A stretch of 64,000 bases of DNA, taken from contig NZ_CP054841.1 of assembly GCF_013363755.1 (NCBI RefSeq), positions 496,001 through 560,000 on the forward strand, written 5' to 3'. Shown here one piece after another: positions 1 through 9,376 of this stretch (positions within the stretch are counted from its first letter, which is position 1; every line of letters begins with the position of its first letter). The notes under the pieces were generated by a model, which ran no database searches, was not told the origin of the DNA, and worked only from the letters and a program-made list of their open reading frames with translations. The DNA comes from Comamonas antarctica (GTDB lineage: Bacteria > Pseudomonadota > Gammaproteobacteria > Burkholderiales > Burkholderiaceae_C). The position numbers and the translations under genes were made by a program.

Positions 1-24
1 CCGTCCAAGACTAGGAAGCGTTCC

Positions 25-1248
25 ATGCAAACCCTGCAATCCCTGACCGAAGACGCCAAGGCGCTGGCCAACGGCATGCCCGTCATCGCCGCCAAGTCAA
101 GTGCCAAAGTCATCCCCATCCAGGCCATCTCCGCCGAAGCCGAGGTCGCGCGCGCGCTGCAGATCTGCAATGCCTGCCGCTACTGCGAAGGTTTTTGCGC
201 GGTGTTCCCGGCGATGACGCGCCGGCTCGAGTTCGGCACGGCCGACGTGCACTATCTCGCCAACCTGTGCCACAACTGCGGCGCCTGCCTGCATGCCTGC
301 CAGTACGCGCCGCCGCACGAATTCGCCGTCAACATCCCCAAGGCCATGGCCGAGGTGCGCGGCAAGACCTATGCCGACTACGCCTGGCCCAGCGCGCTCG
401 GAGGCCTCTACCGGCGCAACGGCCTGACGCTGTCGCTGGCGCTGGTGGCGGCGCTGACGCTGTTCCTGGTGCTGGCCGTCGTGCTGCAGGGCCAGGGCCT
501 GGGCGCGCTCTGGGGCGCCGAGCCGGGCGGCAATTTCTACCGCCTGTTCCCGCACAACCTGCTGGTGGGCATGTTCGCGCCGGTGTTCCTGTTCGTGGTG
601 TTCGCGCTGGGCATGGGCGTGCGCCGCTTCTGGAAGGAGGTCAAGCCCGCGACCAGCGGCGCCGATGTCAACCGCCCCGCGGCCGCCGAAGCCGCATCCG
701 ACGTGCTGCGCCTCAAGTACCTGGACGGCGGCCACGGCGAGGGCTGCAGCAACGCGGACGACGCCTACACGCTGGCGCGCCGGCGCTGCCATCACCTGAC
801 CTTCTACGGCTTTGTGCTGTGCTTTGCCGCGACCGCGCTGGCCACGGTCTACCACTACGTGTTCGGCTGGGCCGCGCCCTACGACCTGCCCAGCCTGCCC
901 AAGCTCCTGGGCGCGGTCGGCGGCGTGGGCCTGATGCTGGGCACGGCCGGCCTGTGGCGCCTGAACCGCCGGCGCGATCCGCAGCACGGCGACCTGCGGC
1001 AAAAGCCCATGGACCTGGGTTTCATCGCCCTGCTGTTCCTGGTGAGCAGCAGTGGCCTGGCGCTGTGGCTCGGACGCGGCACGCCCGCGCTGGCGCTGCT
1101 GCTGTGCCTGCACCTGGGCGCGGTGATGGCGCTGTTTGCCACCCTGCCCTACGGCAAGTTCGCGCATGGCGTGTTCCGCACGGCCGCGCTGCTGCGCCAC
1201 AACACCGAAAAGCGCCAGCCCAACCCGATCGGGCTGGGCGCCGACTGA
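25..1248 (+). CDS. tcuB: TcuB-type membrane Fe-S/heme electron-transfer protein
   Basis: TcuB reoxidises the FADH2 of the tricarballylate dehydrogenase TcuA and passes electrons to the membrane. The 407-residue protein has a soluble N-terminus with two CxxCxxCxxxC iron-sulfur motifs (C48/C51/C54/C58 and C82/C85/C88/C92), then about six membrane segments from residue 135 on, several with His residues able to hold heme. This order and length are typical of TcuB/CitB. A TAG at 12-14 just upstream could be the stop of a preceding gene, which in this family would be tcuA, lost at the window edge. The Bug receptor 79 nt downstream is on the same strand and fits a tricarboxylate-use operon. Family assignment is firm; the exact substrate (tricarballylate, citrate or other) is inference. 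Confidence 0.88.
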   Translation: MQTLQSLTEDAKALANGMPVIAAKSSAKVIPIQAISAEAEVARALQICNACRYCEGFCAVFPAMTRRLEFGTADVHYLANLCHNCGACLHACQYAPPHEFAVNIPKAMAEVRGKTYADYAWPSALGGLYRRNGLTLSLALVAALTLFLVLAVVLQGQGLGALWGAEPGGNFYRLFPHNLLVGMFAPVFLFVVFALGMGVRRFWKEVKPATSGADVNRPAAAEAASDVLRLKYLDGGHGEGCSNADDAYTLARRRCHHLTFYGFVLCFAATALATVYHYVFGWAAPYDLPSLPKLLGAVGGVGLMLGTAGLWRLNRRRDPQHGDLRQKPMDLGFIALLFLVSSSGLALWLGRGTPALALLLCLHLGAVMALFATLPYGKFAHGVFRTAALLRHNTEKRQPNPIGLGAD

Positions 1249-1255
1249 AGCCCCG

Positions 1256-1305
1256 GCCAGGCCAGGCCCGGCCGGGCCGGGCCGGGCCGGCCGCACTTTT
1301 TCCTC
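1256..1305 (+). repeat. GGCCG tandem repeat with T-tract, possible terminator
   Basis: The gap after tcuB holds almost only G and C in overlapping GGCCG units (about 1259-1292), able to fold on themselves in several registers, followed by GCAC and five T. It could slow or end transcription after tcuB, or simply be a slippage-grown repeat. The downstream Bug gene has its own good ribosome binding site (GGAGA near 1316). Confidence 0.4.
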
Positions 1306-1327
1306 ATAACGATTCGGAGACAAACCC

Positions 1328-2305
1328 ATGTATCGTCGCTCACTGCTGCATACCGCATTGCTTGCCGCCTCGGCGCTGGCCCTGGCCGGCCTGGCCCAGG
1401 CCCAGGACTTTCCACCGAAGAAATCCGTGACCATGGTCGTGGGCTTTGCCGCCGGCGGCGCCGCCGATGCGGCCGCGCGGCTGATCGCCAAGAAGCTCGG
1501 CGAGAACATCGGCCAGTCGGTCGTGGTCGAGAACAAGGGCGGCGCGGGCGGCAACATCGCGCATGGCCAGGTGGCCAATGCCGCCACCGACGGCTCGGTG
1601 CTGCTGTTCGGCTCGGTCGGGCCGCTGACCATTGCGCCGCATGTGATGAAGCTCAACTACGACCCGTTCAAGGACCTCGCGCCGATCTCGGGCGGCGTGA
1701 ACTTCCCGAATGTGCTGGTCGTGCACCGCGGCGCGGGCGTGAAGACGCTCCAGGAGTTCGTCGCGCTGGCGAAGAAGAAGCCCGCCAGCGTGGACTACGC
1801 CTCGTCGGGCGCGGCCTCGGCCTCGCACCTCGCGGGCGAACTGTTCAACCAGCGCGCGGGCGTGGAGATGGTGCATGTGCCCTACAAGGGCGGCGCGCCG
1901 GCGCTGCAGGACCTGCTGGGCGAGCGCGTGACCAGCTACTTTGCCGCGCCGCCCACGGCGCTGCCGCATGTCGAGACCGGCAAGCTGATTCCCCTGGCCA
2001 CCACCGGCCTCACGCGGCCCGCCTACATGCCCGACATTCCCACCGTGGCCGAGGCCGGCTTCCCCGGCTTCGAAGCCCTCAACTGGTATGCGTTTGTCGG
2101 CCCGGCCAAGACGCCCACGGCCATTCTGGAGCGCTGGAACCGCGAGATCGTCAAGGTGCTGGGCGACGAGGAAGTCCGCAAGGCGCTGCTGCACCACGGC
2201 CTGACCCCGCAGCCCACGACGCGCGCGGAGCTCGCGGCCTTCATGCAAAAGGAATACGCGCAGTGGGGCAAGGTGGTGCGCGAGCGCAAGCTGGCGGCGA
2301 ACTGA
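1328..2305 (+). CDS. Bug/TctC-family periplasmic tricarboxylate-type receptor
   Basis: Solute receptor of the Bug (TctC, tripartite tricarboxylate transporter) family, expected to bind a carboxylate in the periplasm and deliver it to a TctAB membrane unit. The 325-residue length is standard. Residues 1-25 are a signal peptide ending in AQA; the mature protein shows the family landmarks VVGFAAGGAADAAARL, VVENKGGAGGNIA and the HVPYKGG loop near residue 183. It lies 79 nt behind tcuB on the same strand, so the ligand is probably the tricarboxylate that the Tcu enzymes use. No tctA or tctB is visible in the window, so its membrane partner is unknown. Confidence 0.85.
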   Translation: MYRRSLLHTALLAASALALAGLAQAQDFPPKKSVTMVVGFAAGGAADAAARLIAKKLGENIGQSVVVENKGGAGGNIAHGQVANAATDGSVLLFGSVGPLTIAPHVMKLNYDPFKDLAPISGGVNFPNVLVVHRGAGVKTLQEFVALAKKKPASVDYASSGAASASHLAGELFNQRAGVEMVHVPYKGGAPALQDLLGERVTSYFAAPPTALPHVETGKLIPLATTGLTRPAYMPDIPTVAEAGFPGFEALNWYAFVGPAKTPTAILERWNREIVKVLGDEEVRKALLHHGLTPQPTTRAELAAFMQKEYAQWGKVVRERKLAAN

Positions 2306-2311
2306 GCCCGG

Positions 2312-2998
2312 CTAGAACAGCGGCGTGGCCGGCAGCTGCTGCTCGGCGCGCCCGCGCGCCGTGGCCATCAGTTCCTTGCGGGTGTGGTCGATGTGCGCCT
2401 CCAGCAGCTTGACCACCTTGTCGACATCGTGCTCGCGGCAGGCGCCCAGCAGCGCGTAGTGGTCTTCCATGGGCTTGTCGCGGCCCGTCGCCTCCGACAT
2501 CGCCACGTGGGTGTAGCGGTCGGTGTTGAGGCAGTATTCCTCGATCAGCTGGCGCAGCCGGCCATTGTTGGCCGGCGCCGACAGCGCCAGGTGGAACTGG
2601 CGGTTGTACTCGGCCCAGTCGCCCACGACCTCCGACACCGAATACGCGGCCAGGATGCGCTCCATGGCCTCGAAATCGCGCTCCACCATGTTCGGCACCG
2701 CCAGCCGGGCCGCATGGCATTCGAGCGCCACCCGGATGTCCAGCAACTCGCAGATCTGCTGCGCGTTCATGCCCGCCACCACCGCGCCGCGGTTCAGGTG
2801 ATGCACCACCAGGCCCTCTGACTCCAACTGGCGCAATGCCTCGCGCACCGGGATGCGGCTTGCGCTGAAGCGCGTGGCCAGCGCGTCCTGGCGCAACTGA
2901 TGACCCGCCTGCAATTTGCCACTCAGGATTTCGTTGCGCAGCACTTCACGAATGGTTTGGTGAAGGGCCTGGGACGTGGTGCTCGTACGGGATCTCAT
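2312..2998 (-). CDS. GntR-family transcriptional regulator, FCD subfamily
   Basis: A 228-residue regulator with an N-terminal winged helix (about residues 8-75, including the SRIPVREALRQLESEGLV recognition stretch) and an all-helical FCD ligand domain (about 85-210) carrying the Asp/His residues that usually hold a metal and a carboxylate effector. It ends 6 nt from the convergent Bug gene and is divergent from the ABC transporter operon starting at 3212. A phased array of TTGGAT sites covers its own promoter, so autoregulation and control of the transporter are both likely. No good ribosome binding site precedes the ATG at 2998. The effector is unknown; a carboxylic acid or amino acid is the usual kind for this subfamily. 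Confidence 0.88.
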   Translation of the reverse strand: MRSRTSTTSQALHQTIREVLRNEILSGKLQAGHQLRQDALATRFSASRIPVREALRQLESEGLVVHHLNRGAVVAGMNAQQICELLDIRVALECHAARLAVPNMVERDFEAMERILAAYSVSEVVGDWAEYNRQFHLALSAPANNGRLRQLIEEYCLNTDRYTHVAMSEATGRDKPMEDHYALLGACREHDVDKVVKLLEAHIDHTRKELMATARGRAEQQLPATPLF

Positions 2999-3005
2999 GG
3001 GTGTA

Positions 3006-3096
3006 TTGGATCAGATTGCGAAAACATCGGCGCGAAGCATTGCCAAATTGGATCCAATTATTTATATTTGGATCCAATTTGTTGCACATTGGATAT
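3006..3096. promoter_or_regulatory. Phased TTGGAT operator array (GntR/FCD-type)
   Basis: The divergent promoter region holds four TTGGAT motifs on the same strand, starting at 3006, 3048, 3068 and 3089. The two central ones are full palindromes TTGGATCCAA (the first extends to 14 bp, AATTGGATCCAATT at 3046-3059). Spacings of 42, 20 and 21 bp place all copies on the same face of the helix. The motif resembles the ATTGGT/ACCAAT sites of FCD regulators such as PdhR and LldR. The first copy is only 8 bp upstream of the regulator ATG. Binding by the adjacent GntR protein is inference. Confidence 0.75.
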
Positions 3097-3211
3097 TTTG
3101 TGCTGCAGGGACCTGCACCGAACGGCGCTGCCGGCGCCGGGTCCCGCCCGGTATCTCGTACCCCCCGCCCGCGCCCCTGGCGCGTTTTTTGTTGACCTTG
3201 TTGGAGTTCCC

Positions 3212-4327
3212 ATGCCACTGACCTCGCGTTTCCCCCGCCATGCCGCAGCGCTCGCGCTGTGCCTGTCCGCCCCTTTCGCCGTGCTGGCGCAGGACACCGT
3301 CTCGATGGGCGCGGTGCTGTCGCTCACCGGCGCCAACGCCACCGTGGGTGAAGACGTGCGCCGTGCCGTCGCCCTGGCCGTGGAGAAGGTCAACGCCGAT
3401 GGCGGCGTGCTGGGCAAGAAGTTCAACGTGATCGTCGAGGACTCGGGCGGCAATGCCACGACGGCGCTGAACGCCGCGCGCAAGCTGGTGAGCGTCGACA
3501 AGGTGCCGGTCGTGATCGGCGAATACTCCTCGGGCATCACGCTGCCCATGGCGCAGTACCTCGTCAAGGAAGGCGTGGCGCACATCAATGTCGCCAGCAC
3601 CAGCGTCAAGGTCCGCGACCTGGGCGCGTCGTCATTCAACCTGATCGGACTGGAGGACAAGGGCAATCAGTTCTCGTCCAAGGATGCGTGGGACCTGGGC
3701 TACCGCAACGTGGCCATGATCGCCCCCAACAATGCCTACGGCCAGGGCGTGGTGCATGGCTTCAAGCAGGAGTTCGAGAAGCTCGGTGGCAAGGTCGTGA
3801 CCGAAGTGCTCTACACCGCGGGCCAGTCCACCTACCGGCGCGAACTGCAGCAGATGTCGCGCAGCAACCCCGATGCCTATGTCTACAGCGCCTACGGCCA
3901 GGAGTCGGCGGTGATCAACCGCGAGGCCATGGAGCTGGGCCTGCGCGCCAAGCCGTTCTACGCCATCCTGATCTCCATGAGCCTGTCGGACACCGCACCC
4001 GAGATCGCCAAGGGCCAGCTCGGCATGGAAGTCGGCAGCGTCTATGGCGCGGCCGGCAAGGCCTACGCCGATGCGTTTGCCGCGAAGTACAAGGAAGGCA
4101 TGAAGACCTCGTACACCGGCTATGCCTACGACGCCGTGCTGATGACGGCCGCGGCCATGAACAAGGCCAAGTCCACCGACACCGCCGCGGTACAGGCCGC
4201 GCTCAAGGAGATCGGCAAGGGCGGCTACGTCGGCGTGACCGGTCCGATCGCACTGGACGCCAACCGCCAGCGCATCGACCCGCCCTACGCCAAGCTGAAG
4301 TACGACGGCAAGGTGGTGCCGCGCTGA
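3212..4327 (+). CDS. LivK-like ABC transporter substrate-binding protein
   Basis: Periplasmic receptor (type I fold, Peripla_BP_6) of a branched-chain-amino-acid-family ABC importer, 371 residues. Residues 1-24 form a signal peptide ending in VLA; the mature part begins with SMGAVLSLTG and contains the typical VPVVIGEYSSGITLPMA and NNAYGQGVVHGF stretches. The reading frame stays open for 104 codons upstream, but the ATG at 3212 is the start because it follows GGAG at 3203 and yields a proper signal peptide. It heads the livHMGF-like operon. The family also carries receptors for amides, aromatic acids and other small solutes, so leucine-type amino acids are only one possibility; control by the neighbouring GntR suggests a catabolised carbon source. 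Confidence 0.88.
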   Translation: MPLTSRFPRHAAALALCLSAPFAVLAQDTVSMGAVLSLTGANATVGEDVRRAVALAVEKVNADGGVLGKKFNVIVEDSGGNATTALNAARKLVSVDKVPVVIGEYSSGITLPMAQYLVKEGVAHINVASTSVKVRDLGASSFNLIGLEDKGNQFSSKDAWDLGYRNVAMIAPNNAYGQGVVHGFKQEFEKLGGKVVTEVLYTAGQSTYRRELQQMSRSNPDAYVYSAYGQESAVINREAMELGLRAKPFYAILISMSLSDTAPEIAKGQLGMEVGSVYGAAGKAYADAFAAKYKEGMKTSYTGYAYDAVLMTAAAMNKAKSTDTAAVQAALKEIGKGGYVGVTGPIALDANRQRIDPPYAKLKYDGKVVPR

Positions 4328-4479
4328 GCGCCAACCGCGCGGGCGGCGGCGCCGCAGCCGCGCAGCCCGGCGCGGCCTGCCGGCCGGCGGGCCGCGCGCG
4401 CATCCACGCCACACGCCCACCCCTTGGCGGCTCTTGCGCGCCAAAAGCGCTCCATCCCTCCTGAAAAGACATCCCTGAC

Positions 4480-5373
4480 ATGCTGCAACTTCTCTTTGAC
4501 ACGCTGCTGCGTGCGTCGGACCTCGCGCTCATTGCGCTGGGACTGAGCACCGTCTACGGCCTGGTCAAGTTTCCCAATATCGCGCATGTGCAGTACGCCA
4601 TGCTGGGCGCCTACGCGACCTATGCCTTGTTTGCGCTGGGCCTGCCCTTGCCGCTGGCGATTGCCGCGGCCTGCGGGCTCACCGGCCTGCTGACCCTGGC
4701 GCTGCACCTGCTGGTGTTTCGCCGCCTGCTGCGCTCGGGACCGGCGATCACCATGATCGGCTCGCTGGCCGTGGCCATGCTGGTCGTCGCTGCGGCGCAA
4801 GGCTTCGCGGGTTCGTTTCCGCGCATGTTCAACCTGCCGATCACGGCGCCGGTGCTGATCGGCGAGGTGCGCCTGTCGCATACGCAGATCTATGCGATGG
4901 CCACCACCGCGGTGCTGCTGGTGCTGTTCACGCTGCTGCTGTTTTGCACCCGCACCGGGCGCGCCATGCGCGCGCTGTCCACCAACCCGGCGCTGGCCGC
5001 GGCCTCGGGCCTGAACGCCGAAGGCATCACGCGCCTGGTCAACTTTGCCAGCGGCGCGATCGCCGGGCTGGGCGGCAGCCTGCTGGCGCTGTCCACGGGC
5101 GCGCATGTCAACCTGGGCCACGACCTGCTGCTGCCGGTGTTTGCCGCCGCCATCCTGGGCGGGCTGGGCAACCCGCTGGGCGCAGTGGTCGGAGCCACGC
5201 TCATCGCGCTGGCCGAAACCCTGTTCACCAACCTCAACTTCGGCCCGCTGCTGGGCCGCAGCGTGGCGTTCCTGCCCGTCTCGTACATCAGCGCGGGCTC
5301 GTTCCTGATCCTGCTGCTGGCCTTGATCTTCAAGCCCTACGGCCTTTTCGACCGCGAGGTGCGCCGTGTTTGA
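4480..5373 (+). CDS. livH: LivH-type ABC permease
   Basis: Inner-membrane permease of the HAAT family, 297 residues with about eight hydrophobic segments. The start (LFDTLLRASDLALIALGLSTVYG) and the cytoplasmic loop TGRAMRALSTNPALAAASGLN, which contacts the ATPases, are typical of LivH. It sits 152 nt after the receptor gene, and its last 8 nt overlap the GTG start of the second permease, so the two subunits are translationally coupled. No inverted repeat strong enough to end transcription was found in the 152-nt gap. Confidence 0.9.
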   Translation: MLQLLFDTLLRASDLALIALGLSTVYGLVKFPNIAHVQYAMLGAYATYALFALGLPLPLAIAAACGLTGLLTLALHLLVFRRLLRSGPAITMIGSLAVAMLVVAAAQGFAGSFPRMFNLPITAPVLIGEVRLSHTQIYAMATTAVLLVLFTLLLFCTRTGRAMRALSTNPALAAASGLNAEGITRLVNFASGAIAGLGGSLLALSTGAHVNLGHDLLLPVFAAAILGGLGNPLGAVVGATLIALAETLFTNLNFGPLLGRSVAFLPVSYISAGSFLILLLALIFKPYGLFDREVRRV

Positions 5374-6253
5374 CTTCCTCATCTCCACTCTGACCATCGC
5401 CGGCATCTACGGCCTGATGGCCCTGGGCCTGAACCTGCAGGCCGGCGTATCGGGCCTGCTGAACTTCGGCCACATCGCGTTTGCCGGCATCGGCGCCTAT
5501 GCCACCGGCATCGCCGTGCAGGCCGGCTGGTCGCCGCTGGCCGGCGCGGCGCTCGGCGTGCTGGCGGCAATGCTGCTGGGCTGGTGCGTGGCCCGCCTCG
5601 GCCGGCAGCTGGGCGCCGACTACTGGGGCATCGCCACGCTGGCCATCGCCGAGATCCTGCGCACCGTCGCCACCAACGAAGACTGGCTCACCGGCGGCGC
5701 CAACGGCATCTCCGGCATCCCTTCGCTGTTCGACGGCCTGGGCCGCCCGTGGAGCGCGCTGGCCTTCCTGGGCGTGGTGCTCGCGGCCGTGGCGCTGTTT
5801 GCGCTGCTCGCCCGCCGCCTGGCCAACGGCCGCTTCGGCCGCGCCCTGCGCCTGATGCGCGAGGAGCCGCAGCTCGCGGTATGCATGGGCTACGACCTGC
5901 GCCAGCTCAAGTCGCATGCCATCATGACCGGCGCGGCCGTCACGGCGCTGGGCGGCTCGCTCTATGCGCACTACATGAGCTTTGTCGGGCCCGACTACAT
6001 GGTGGCCTCGGAAACCTTTCTGCTGTGGACCATGCTGATGATCGGCGGCCTGGGCAACACCGCCGGCGTGCTGGTCGGCGTGGTGCTGGTGCAGTCCGCC
6101 TACGCGCTGGTACCGTTTGCCAAGGATTACTTCCACTTCAGCTCCGACCTGGCGGGCGCGCTGCGCCTGGGCCTGATCGGCGCCATCCTCCTGGCATGCC
6201 TGCTGTGGCGCAGCCAGGGTCTCGTTCCCGAAAAGCTGAGGAAGATGCCATGA
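5366..6253 (+). CDS. livM: LivM-type ABC permease
   Basis: Second membrane subunit of the importer, 295 residues with about nine hydrophobic stretches. It has the family hallmarks YGLMALGLNLQAGVSGLLNFGHIAF at residues 11-35 and the ATPase-contact loop RFGRALRLMREEPQLAVCMG near residue 155. The GTG at 5366 is the first start that keeps the whole first membrane segment; it overlaps the livH stop by 8 nt. Its own stop overlaps the livG start as ATGA. Confidence 0.9.
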   Translation: MFDFLISTLTIAGIYGLMALGLNLQAGVSGLLNFGHIAFAGIGAYATGIAVQAGWSPLAGAALGVLAAMLLGWCVARLGRQLGADYWGIATLAIAEILRTVATNEDWLTGGANGISGIPSLFDGLGRPWSALAFLGVVLAAVALFALLARRLANGRFGRALRLMREEPQLAVCMGYDLRQLKSHAIMTGAAVTALGGSLYAHYMSFVGPDYMVASETFLLWTMLMIGGLGNTAGVLVGVVLVQSAYALVPFAKDYFHFSSDLAGALRLGLIGAILLACLLWRSQGLVPEKLRKMP

Positions 6254-7050
6254 ACCGCACTCCCGCCAATGCATTCCTCGATATCCGCTCGGTCGCCAAG
6301 GCCTTCGGCGGCAACCAGGTCCTGGAGGACGTGAGCGTCCAGATCGCCCCGGGCGAGATCGTCGGCCTGCTCGGCCCCAACGGCTCGGGCAAGAGCACGC
6401 TGCTCAATGTCATCACCGGCTTCACGCCGGCCGACGCCGGCAGCGTGCATTTCGATGGCCGGCGCATCGACCGCGTGGCCGCGCACCGCATCGTGCGCAC
6501 CGGCATGGCGCGCACCTTCCAGTTGCCATCGATGCCCGCCAAGATGTCGGTGATGGAGGTCGCCATGGCCGCCGCGACGGCGCACCACGGCGTGTTCGAC
6601 ACCCTGGTCGGCACGGCGCGGGCACGCGCCACCGAACGCGCGGCGCGCGACAAGGCCGCGCACCTGCTGCAGGAGCTGCTGCTGACGCCCGTGCGCGATC
6701 TGCCCGCCGCAGCCATCTCCGGCGGGCAAAAGAAGCTGCTGGGCATCGTCTGCGCTCTCATGGCCGAGCCGCGCATGCTGCTGCTCGACGAGCCCACGGC
6801 GGGCGTGCACCCCAACCTGCGGCGCGACATCGTGGCCGCGCTGCAGCGCCTCAACGCCCAGGGCATGACGCTGGTCATCGTCGAACACGACATGCATTTC
6901 ATCCGCGACGTCTGCACGCGCTGCGTCGTGCTCGACCGCGGCAGCATCGTGGCCAGCTGCCGTCCCGACGAACTCGCCAGCAATGATCGCGTGCTGCAGG
7001 CCTACCTCGGCACCGCCGGTGCCAAACCCCTTGCGACGGAGGGCGCATGA
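6250..7050 (+). CDS. livG: LivG-type ABC ATP-binding protein
   Basis: ATPase subunit, 266 residues. Walker A GPNGSGKST at residues 42-50, signature ISGGQ near 157, Walker B MLLLDEPTAGVHP and the switch histidine in IVEHDMHFI are all present, as is the long insert after the Q-loop that separates LivG from LivF. The frame is open far upstream, but the ATG at 6250 is fixed by the ATGA overlap with livM and by homology. It would pair with LivF to drive uptake of the solute caught by the receptor at 3212. Confidence 0.92.
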   Translation: MNRTPANAFLDIRSVAKAFGGNQVLEDVSVQIAPGEIVGLLGPNGSGKSTLLNVITGFTPADAGSVHFDGRRIDRVAAHRIVRTGMARTFQLPSMPAKMSVMEVAMAAATAHHGVFDTLVGTARARATERAARDKAAHLLQELLLTPVRDLPAAAISGGQKKLLGIVCALMAEPRMLLLDEPTAGVHPNLRRDIVAALQRLNAQGMTLVIVEHDMHFIRDVCTRCVVLDRGSIVASCRPDELASNDRVLQAYLGTAGAKPLATEGA

Positions 7051-7766
7051 TCGACATCGACAACGTGGTGGCCGGGTACACGGCCGAGATCGACATCCTG
7101 CGCGGCATGACGCTGGCCGTGCGGCCCGCGGAAATCGTCACCCTGCTCGGGCCCAACGGCTGCGGCAAGAGCACCTTGCTCAAGACCATCGCCGGCTACC
7201 TGCTGCCGCGCGGCGGCCGCGTCACGCTGCGCGGCAAGGACGTCTCGCAGATTCCCGTGCACCACAAGATCCGGCATTGCAGCCTGGGTTTCGTGCCGCA
7301 GACCGAGAACGTGTTCAGCGCCCTCACCATTCGCGAGAACCTGCAGGTCGGCGGGCACTACATGGCCAAGGCCGACTGCGCGCGGCGCATGGAGGAACTC
7401 TGCGCGCTATACCCGATCCTGGGCCGGAAGTTCGACGCGCGCGCGGCCTCCATGTCGGGCGGCGAACGGCAGATCCTGGCGCTGGCGCGGGCGCTGATGC
7501 CGCGGCCCGAGATCCTGCTGCTGGACGAGCCGTCCGCCGGGCTGTCGCCCAAGGTGCTGCATGAGGTCTTCGACGCCATCGTGCAGGTGCGCGACCAGGA
7601 GCGCGTGACCATCCTGATGGTGGAGCAGAACGCCATGGAGGCCCTGCGCATCTCCGACCGCGCCTACGTCCTGTCCATGGGCAGCGTGGCGCTGACCGGC
7701 GACGCCGCGGCGCTGATGCGCGACGAGAAAGTGCGCGAGCTCTACCTCGGCGGCCGCGCCCACTGA
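7047..7766 (+). CDS. livF: LivF-type ABC ATP-binding protein
   Basis: Second ATPase of the importer, 239 residues, the usual LivF length. Walker A GPNGCGKST at 35-43, signature MSGGERQ, Walker B LLLDEPSAGLSP and the LivF-typical MVEQNA switch region are intact. The start overlaps the livG stop as ATGA. The next gene, a chemoreceptor, begins 6 nt after the stop, so all genes from 3212 to 9350 may form one transcript. Confidence 0.92.
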   Translation: MIDIDNVVAGYTAEIDILRGMTLAVRPAEIVTLLGPNGCGKSTLLKTIAGYLLPRGGRVTLRGKDVSQIPVHHKIRHCSLGFVPQTENVFSALTIRENLQVGGHYMAKADCARRMEELCALYPILGRKFDARAASMSGGERQILALARALMPRPEILLLDEPSAGLSPKVLHEVFDAIVQVRDQERVTILMVEQNAMEALRISDRAYVLSMGSVALTGDAAALMRDEKVRELYLGGRAH

Positions 7767-7772
7767 CGCCGC

Positions 7773-9350
7773 ATGGCCATGCTCACGCGCATCACGCTGC
7801 GGGCCCGCCTGCTGGCCCTCGTGGCCGGACTGGCCGTGCTGTTGGCCGCGACCGGCGGACTGGGGTTGCTCAGCCTGCAGCGCAGCAACGCTGCCCTGCA
7901 GGCGCTGGTCGACCAGCGCCTGGTGCCGATGCAGCAGCTGGCACAGGTCGCGCAGGCGGTGGATCTGGGCCGCTACGGCGTGCTCTCGGTGCTGGCCGAC
8001 CCCGGCAACATCGATCAGGACCTCGCGGCCCTGGGCCGCACGCTGGCCCGGGGCGAATCGGCCTGGCGCGAATACCTGGGCGGCCGCTTGAGCGACGCCG
8101 AGCGCCGTCTCGCGCAGCGCTTCTCGGCGGAGTACGCACGCTTGCGCGGCGAAGGCGTGCAGCCCGCGCTGGACGCGCTGCAGGCCGTGAACCTGCCGGG
8201 TGCCACCGAGCTCTATGGCCAGACCCTGCTGCCGCTGTACCAGCCGGCGCGCCAGACCATCGAGCAACTCATGGCGGTACAGCGCGAGGCCGGCCAGGCG
8301 CTGTATGCCCAGTCGCAGCAAGACTATGCCCAGGTGCGTGCGCTGTCGCTGCTGGTCGTCGCGGCCGGGGTGCTGCTGGCGCTGGGGCTGGGCGGCTGGC
8401 TGGCACGCGCCATGGTGCGGCCGCTGGGCCAGGCGGTGCGGATCGCCGAGCGCGTGGCCGCCGGCGACCTGACGCAGCGCATCGAAGTCGCGTCGGGCGA
8501 CGAAACCGGCCAGCTGCTGGCCGCGCTGCAGCGCATGAACGATGGCCTGTGCGACATCGTGCAGGGCGTGCGCCGCGGCACCGACGGCCTGGATAGCGCC
8601 GCCACACGCATTGCCGGCGGCAATGCCGAACTCGCGCAGCGCACCGCCGAACAGGCCGCGGCGCTCGTCGAAACCGCCGCCGCCATGGAGCAGATTGCCG
8701 TGGCCGTTCAGCGCAATGCCGAGCACGCCGAGCAGGCACGCCGGCAGGCCCAGTCCGCCAGCGGCGTCGCGCTCGATTGCGGCGCCGCGGTCGGCCGCGT
8801 GGTGCAGACCATGGCCGACATCCAGGCCGCAGCGCGCAACGTCAACGAGATCGTCGCCGTGATCGACGGCATTGCCTTCCAGACCAATCTGCTGGCGCTG
8901 AACGCTGCCGTGGAAGCCGCGCGCGCGGGCGAGCAAGGGCGCGGCTTCTCGGTGGTGGCAGCGCAGGTGCGGGAGCTGGCCGGCCGCAGTGCCCAGGCGG
9001 CACGCGAGATCAAGGCCTTGATTGCGCACTCCACGGCGCGCGTCGACGCGGGCAGCGCCCTGGTGACGCAGGCGGGAGCAACGATGCAGCAGGTCGTTGA
9101 GCGCGTGCAGCAGGTGGTGGGCAACGCCGATGCGATTGCCGTCGCGAGCCGGGAACAAAGCCGTGGCGTGGCCCAGGTCCATGCGGCGCTGGCCGAGATG
9201 GACCGCAACACGCAGGAGAACGCGGCGCTGGTCGATGCCGCCAGCAGCGCCGCCAGCGCCCTGCATGCCGAAGCCCGGGGACTGGCGCAAAGCGTGCGCG
9301 TGTTTGCCCTGGGCGATTTCGCGCCGCACACCGGTGCCCTTGGGCACTGA
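7773..9350 (+). CDS. Methyl-accepting chemotaxis protein
   Basis: Transmembrane chemoreceptor of 525 residues: a first membrane helix at about 10-33, a periplasmic four-helix-bundle sensor of about 150 residues, a second membrane helix at about 190-212, a HAMP domain, and a long cytoplasmic coiled coil. The invariant hairpin tip is present around residues 362-412 ([20 protein letters not shown] and [20 protein letters not shown]). The C-terminus lacks an NWETF-like CheR/CheB tether. It starts 6 nt after livF, which suggests that it senses the same solute that the transporter imports, directly or through the loaded receptor at 3212. The ligand link is inference. Confidence 0.9.
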   Translation: MAMLTRITLRARLLALVAGLAVLLAATGGLGLLSLQRSNAALQALVDQRLVPMQQLAQVAQAVDLGRYGVLSVLADPGNIDQDLAALGRTLARGESAWREYLGGRLSDAERRLAQRFSAEYARLRGEGVQPALDALQAVNLPGATELYGQTLLPLYQPARQTIEQLMAVQREAGQALYAQSQQDYAQVRALSLLVVAAGVLLALGLGGWLARAMVRPLGQAVRIAERVAAGDLTQRIEVASGDETGQLLAALQRMNDGLCDIVQGVRRGTDGLDSAATRIAGGNAELAQRTAEQAAALVETAAAMEQIAVAVQRNAEHAEQARRQAQSASGVALDCGAAVGRVVQTMADIQAAARNVNEIVAVIDGIAFQTNLLALNAAVEAARAGEQGRGFSVVAAQVRELAGRSAQAAREIKALIAHSTARVDAGSALVTQAGATMQQVVERVQQVVGNADAIAVASREQSRGVAQVHAALAEMDRNTQENAALVDAASSAASALHAEARGLAQSVRVFALGDFAPHTGALGH

Positions 9351-9376
9351 TTCCTTCAACTGTCTTTCTGTCACAC

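Noticed and set aside
97..1656. A 519-codon open frame on the minus strand opposite tcuB
   Set aside because: It is a GC-rich shadow frame: its translation is low-complexity and Ala/Arg/His-rich, with no homology-like pattern, while the plus-strand TcuB motifs are intact.
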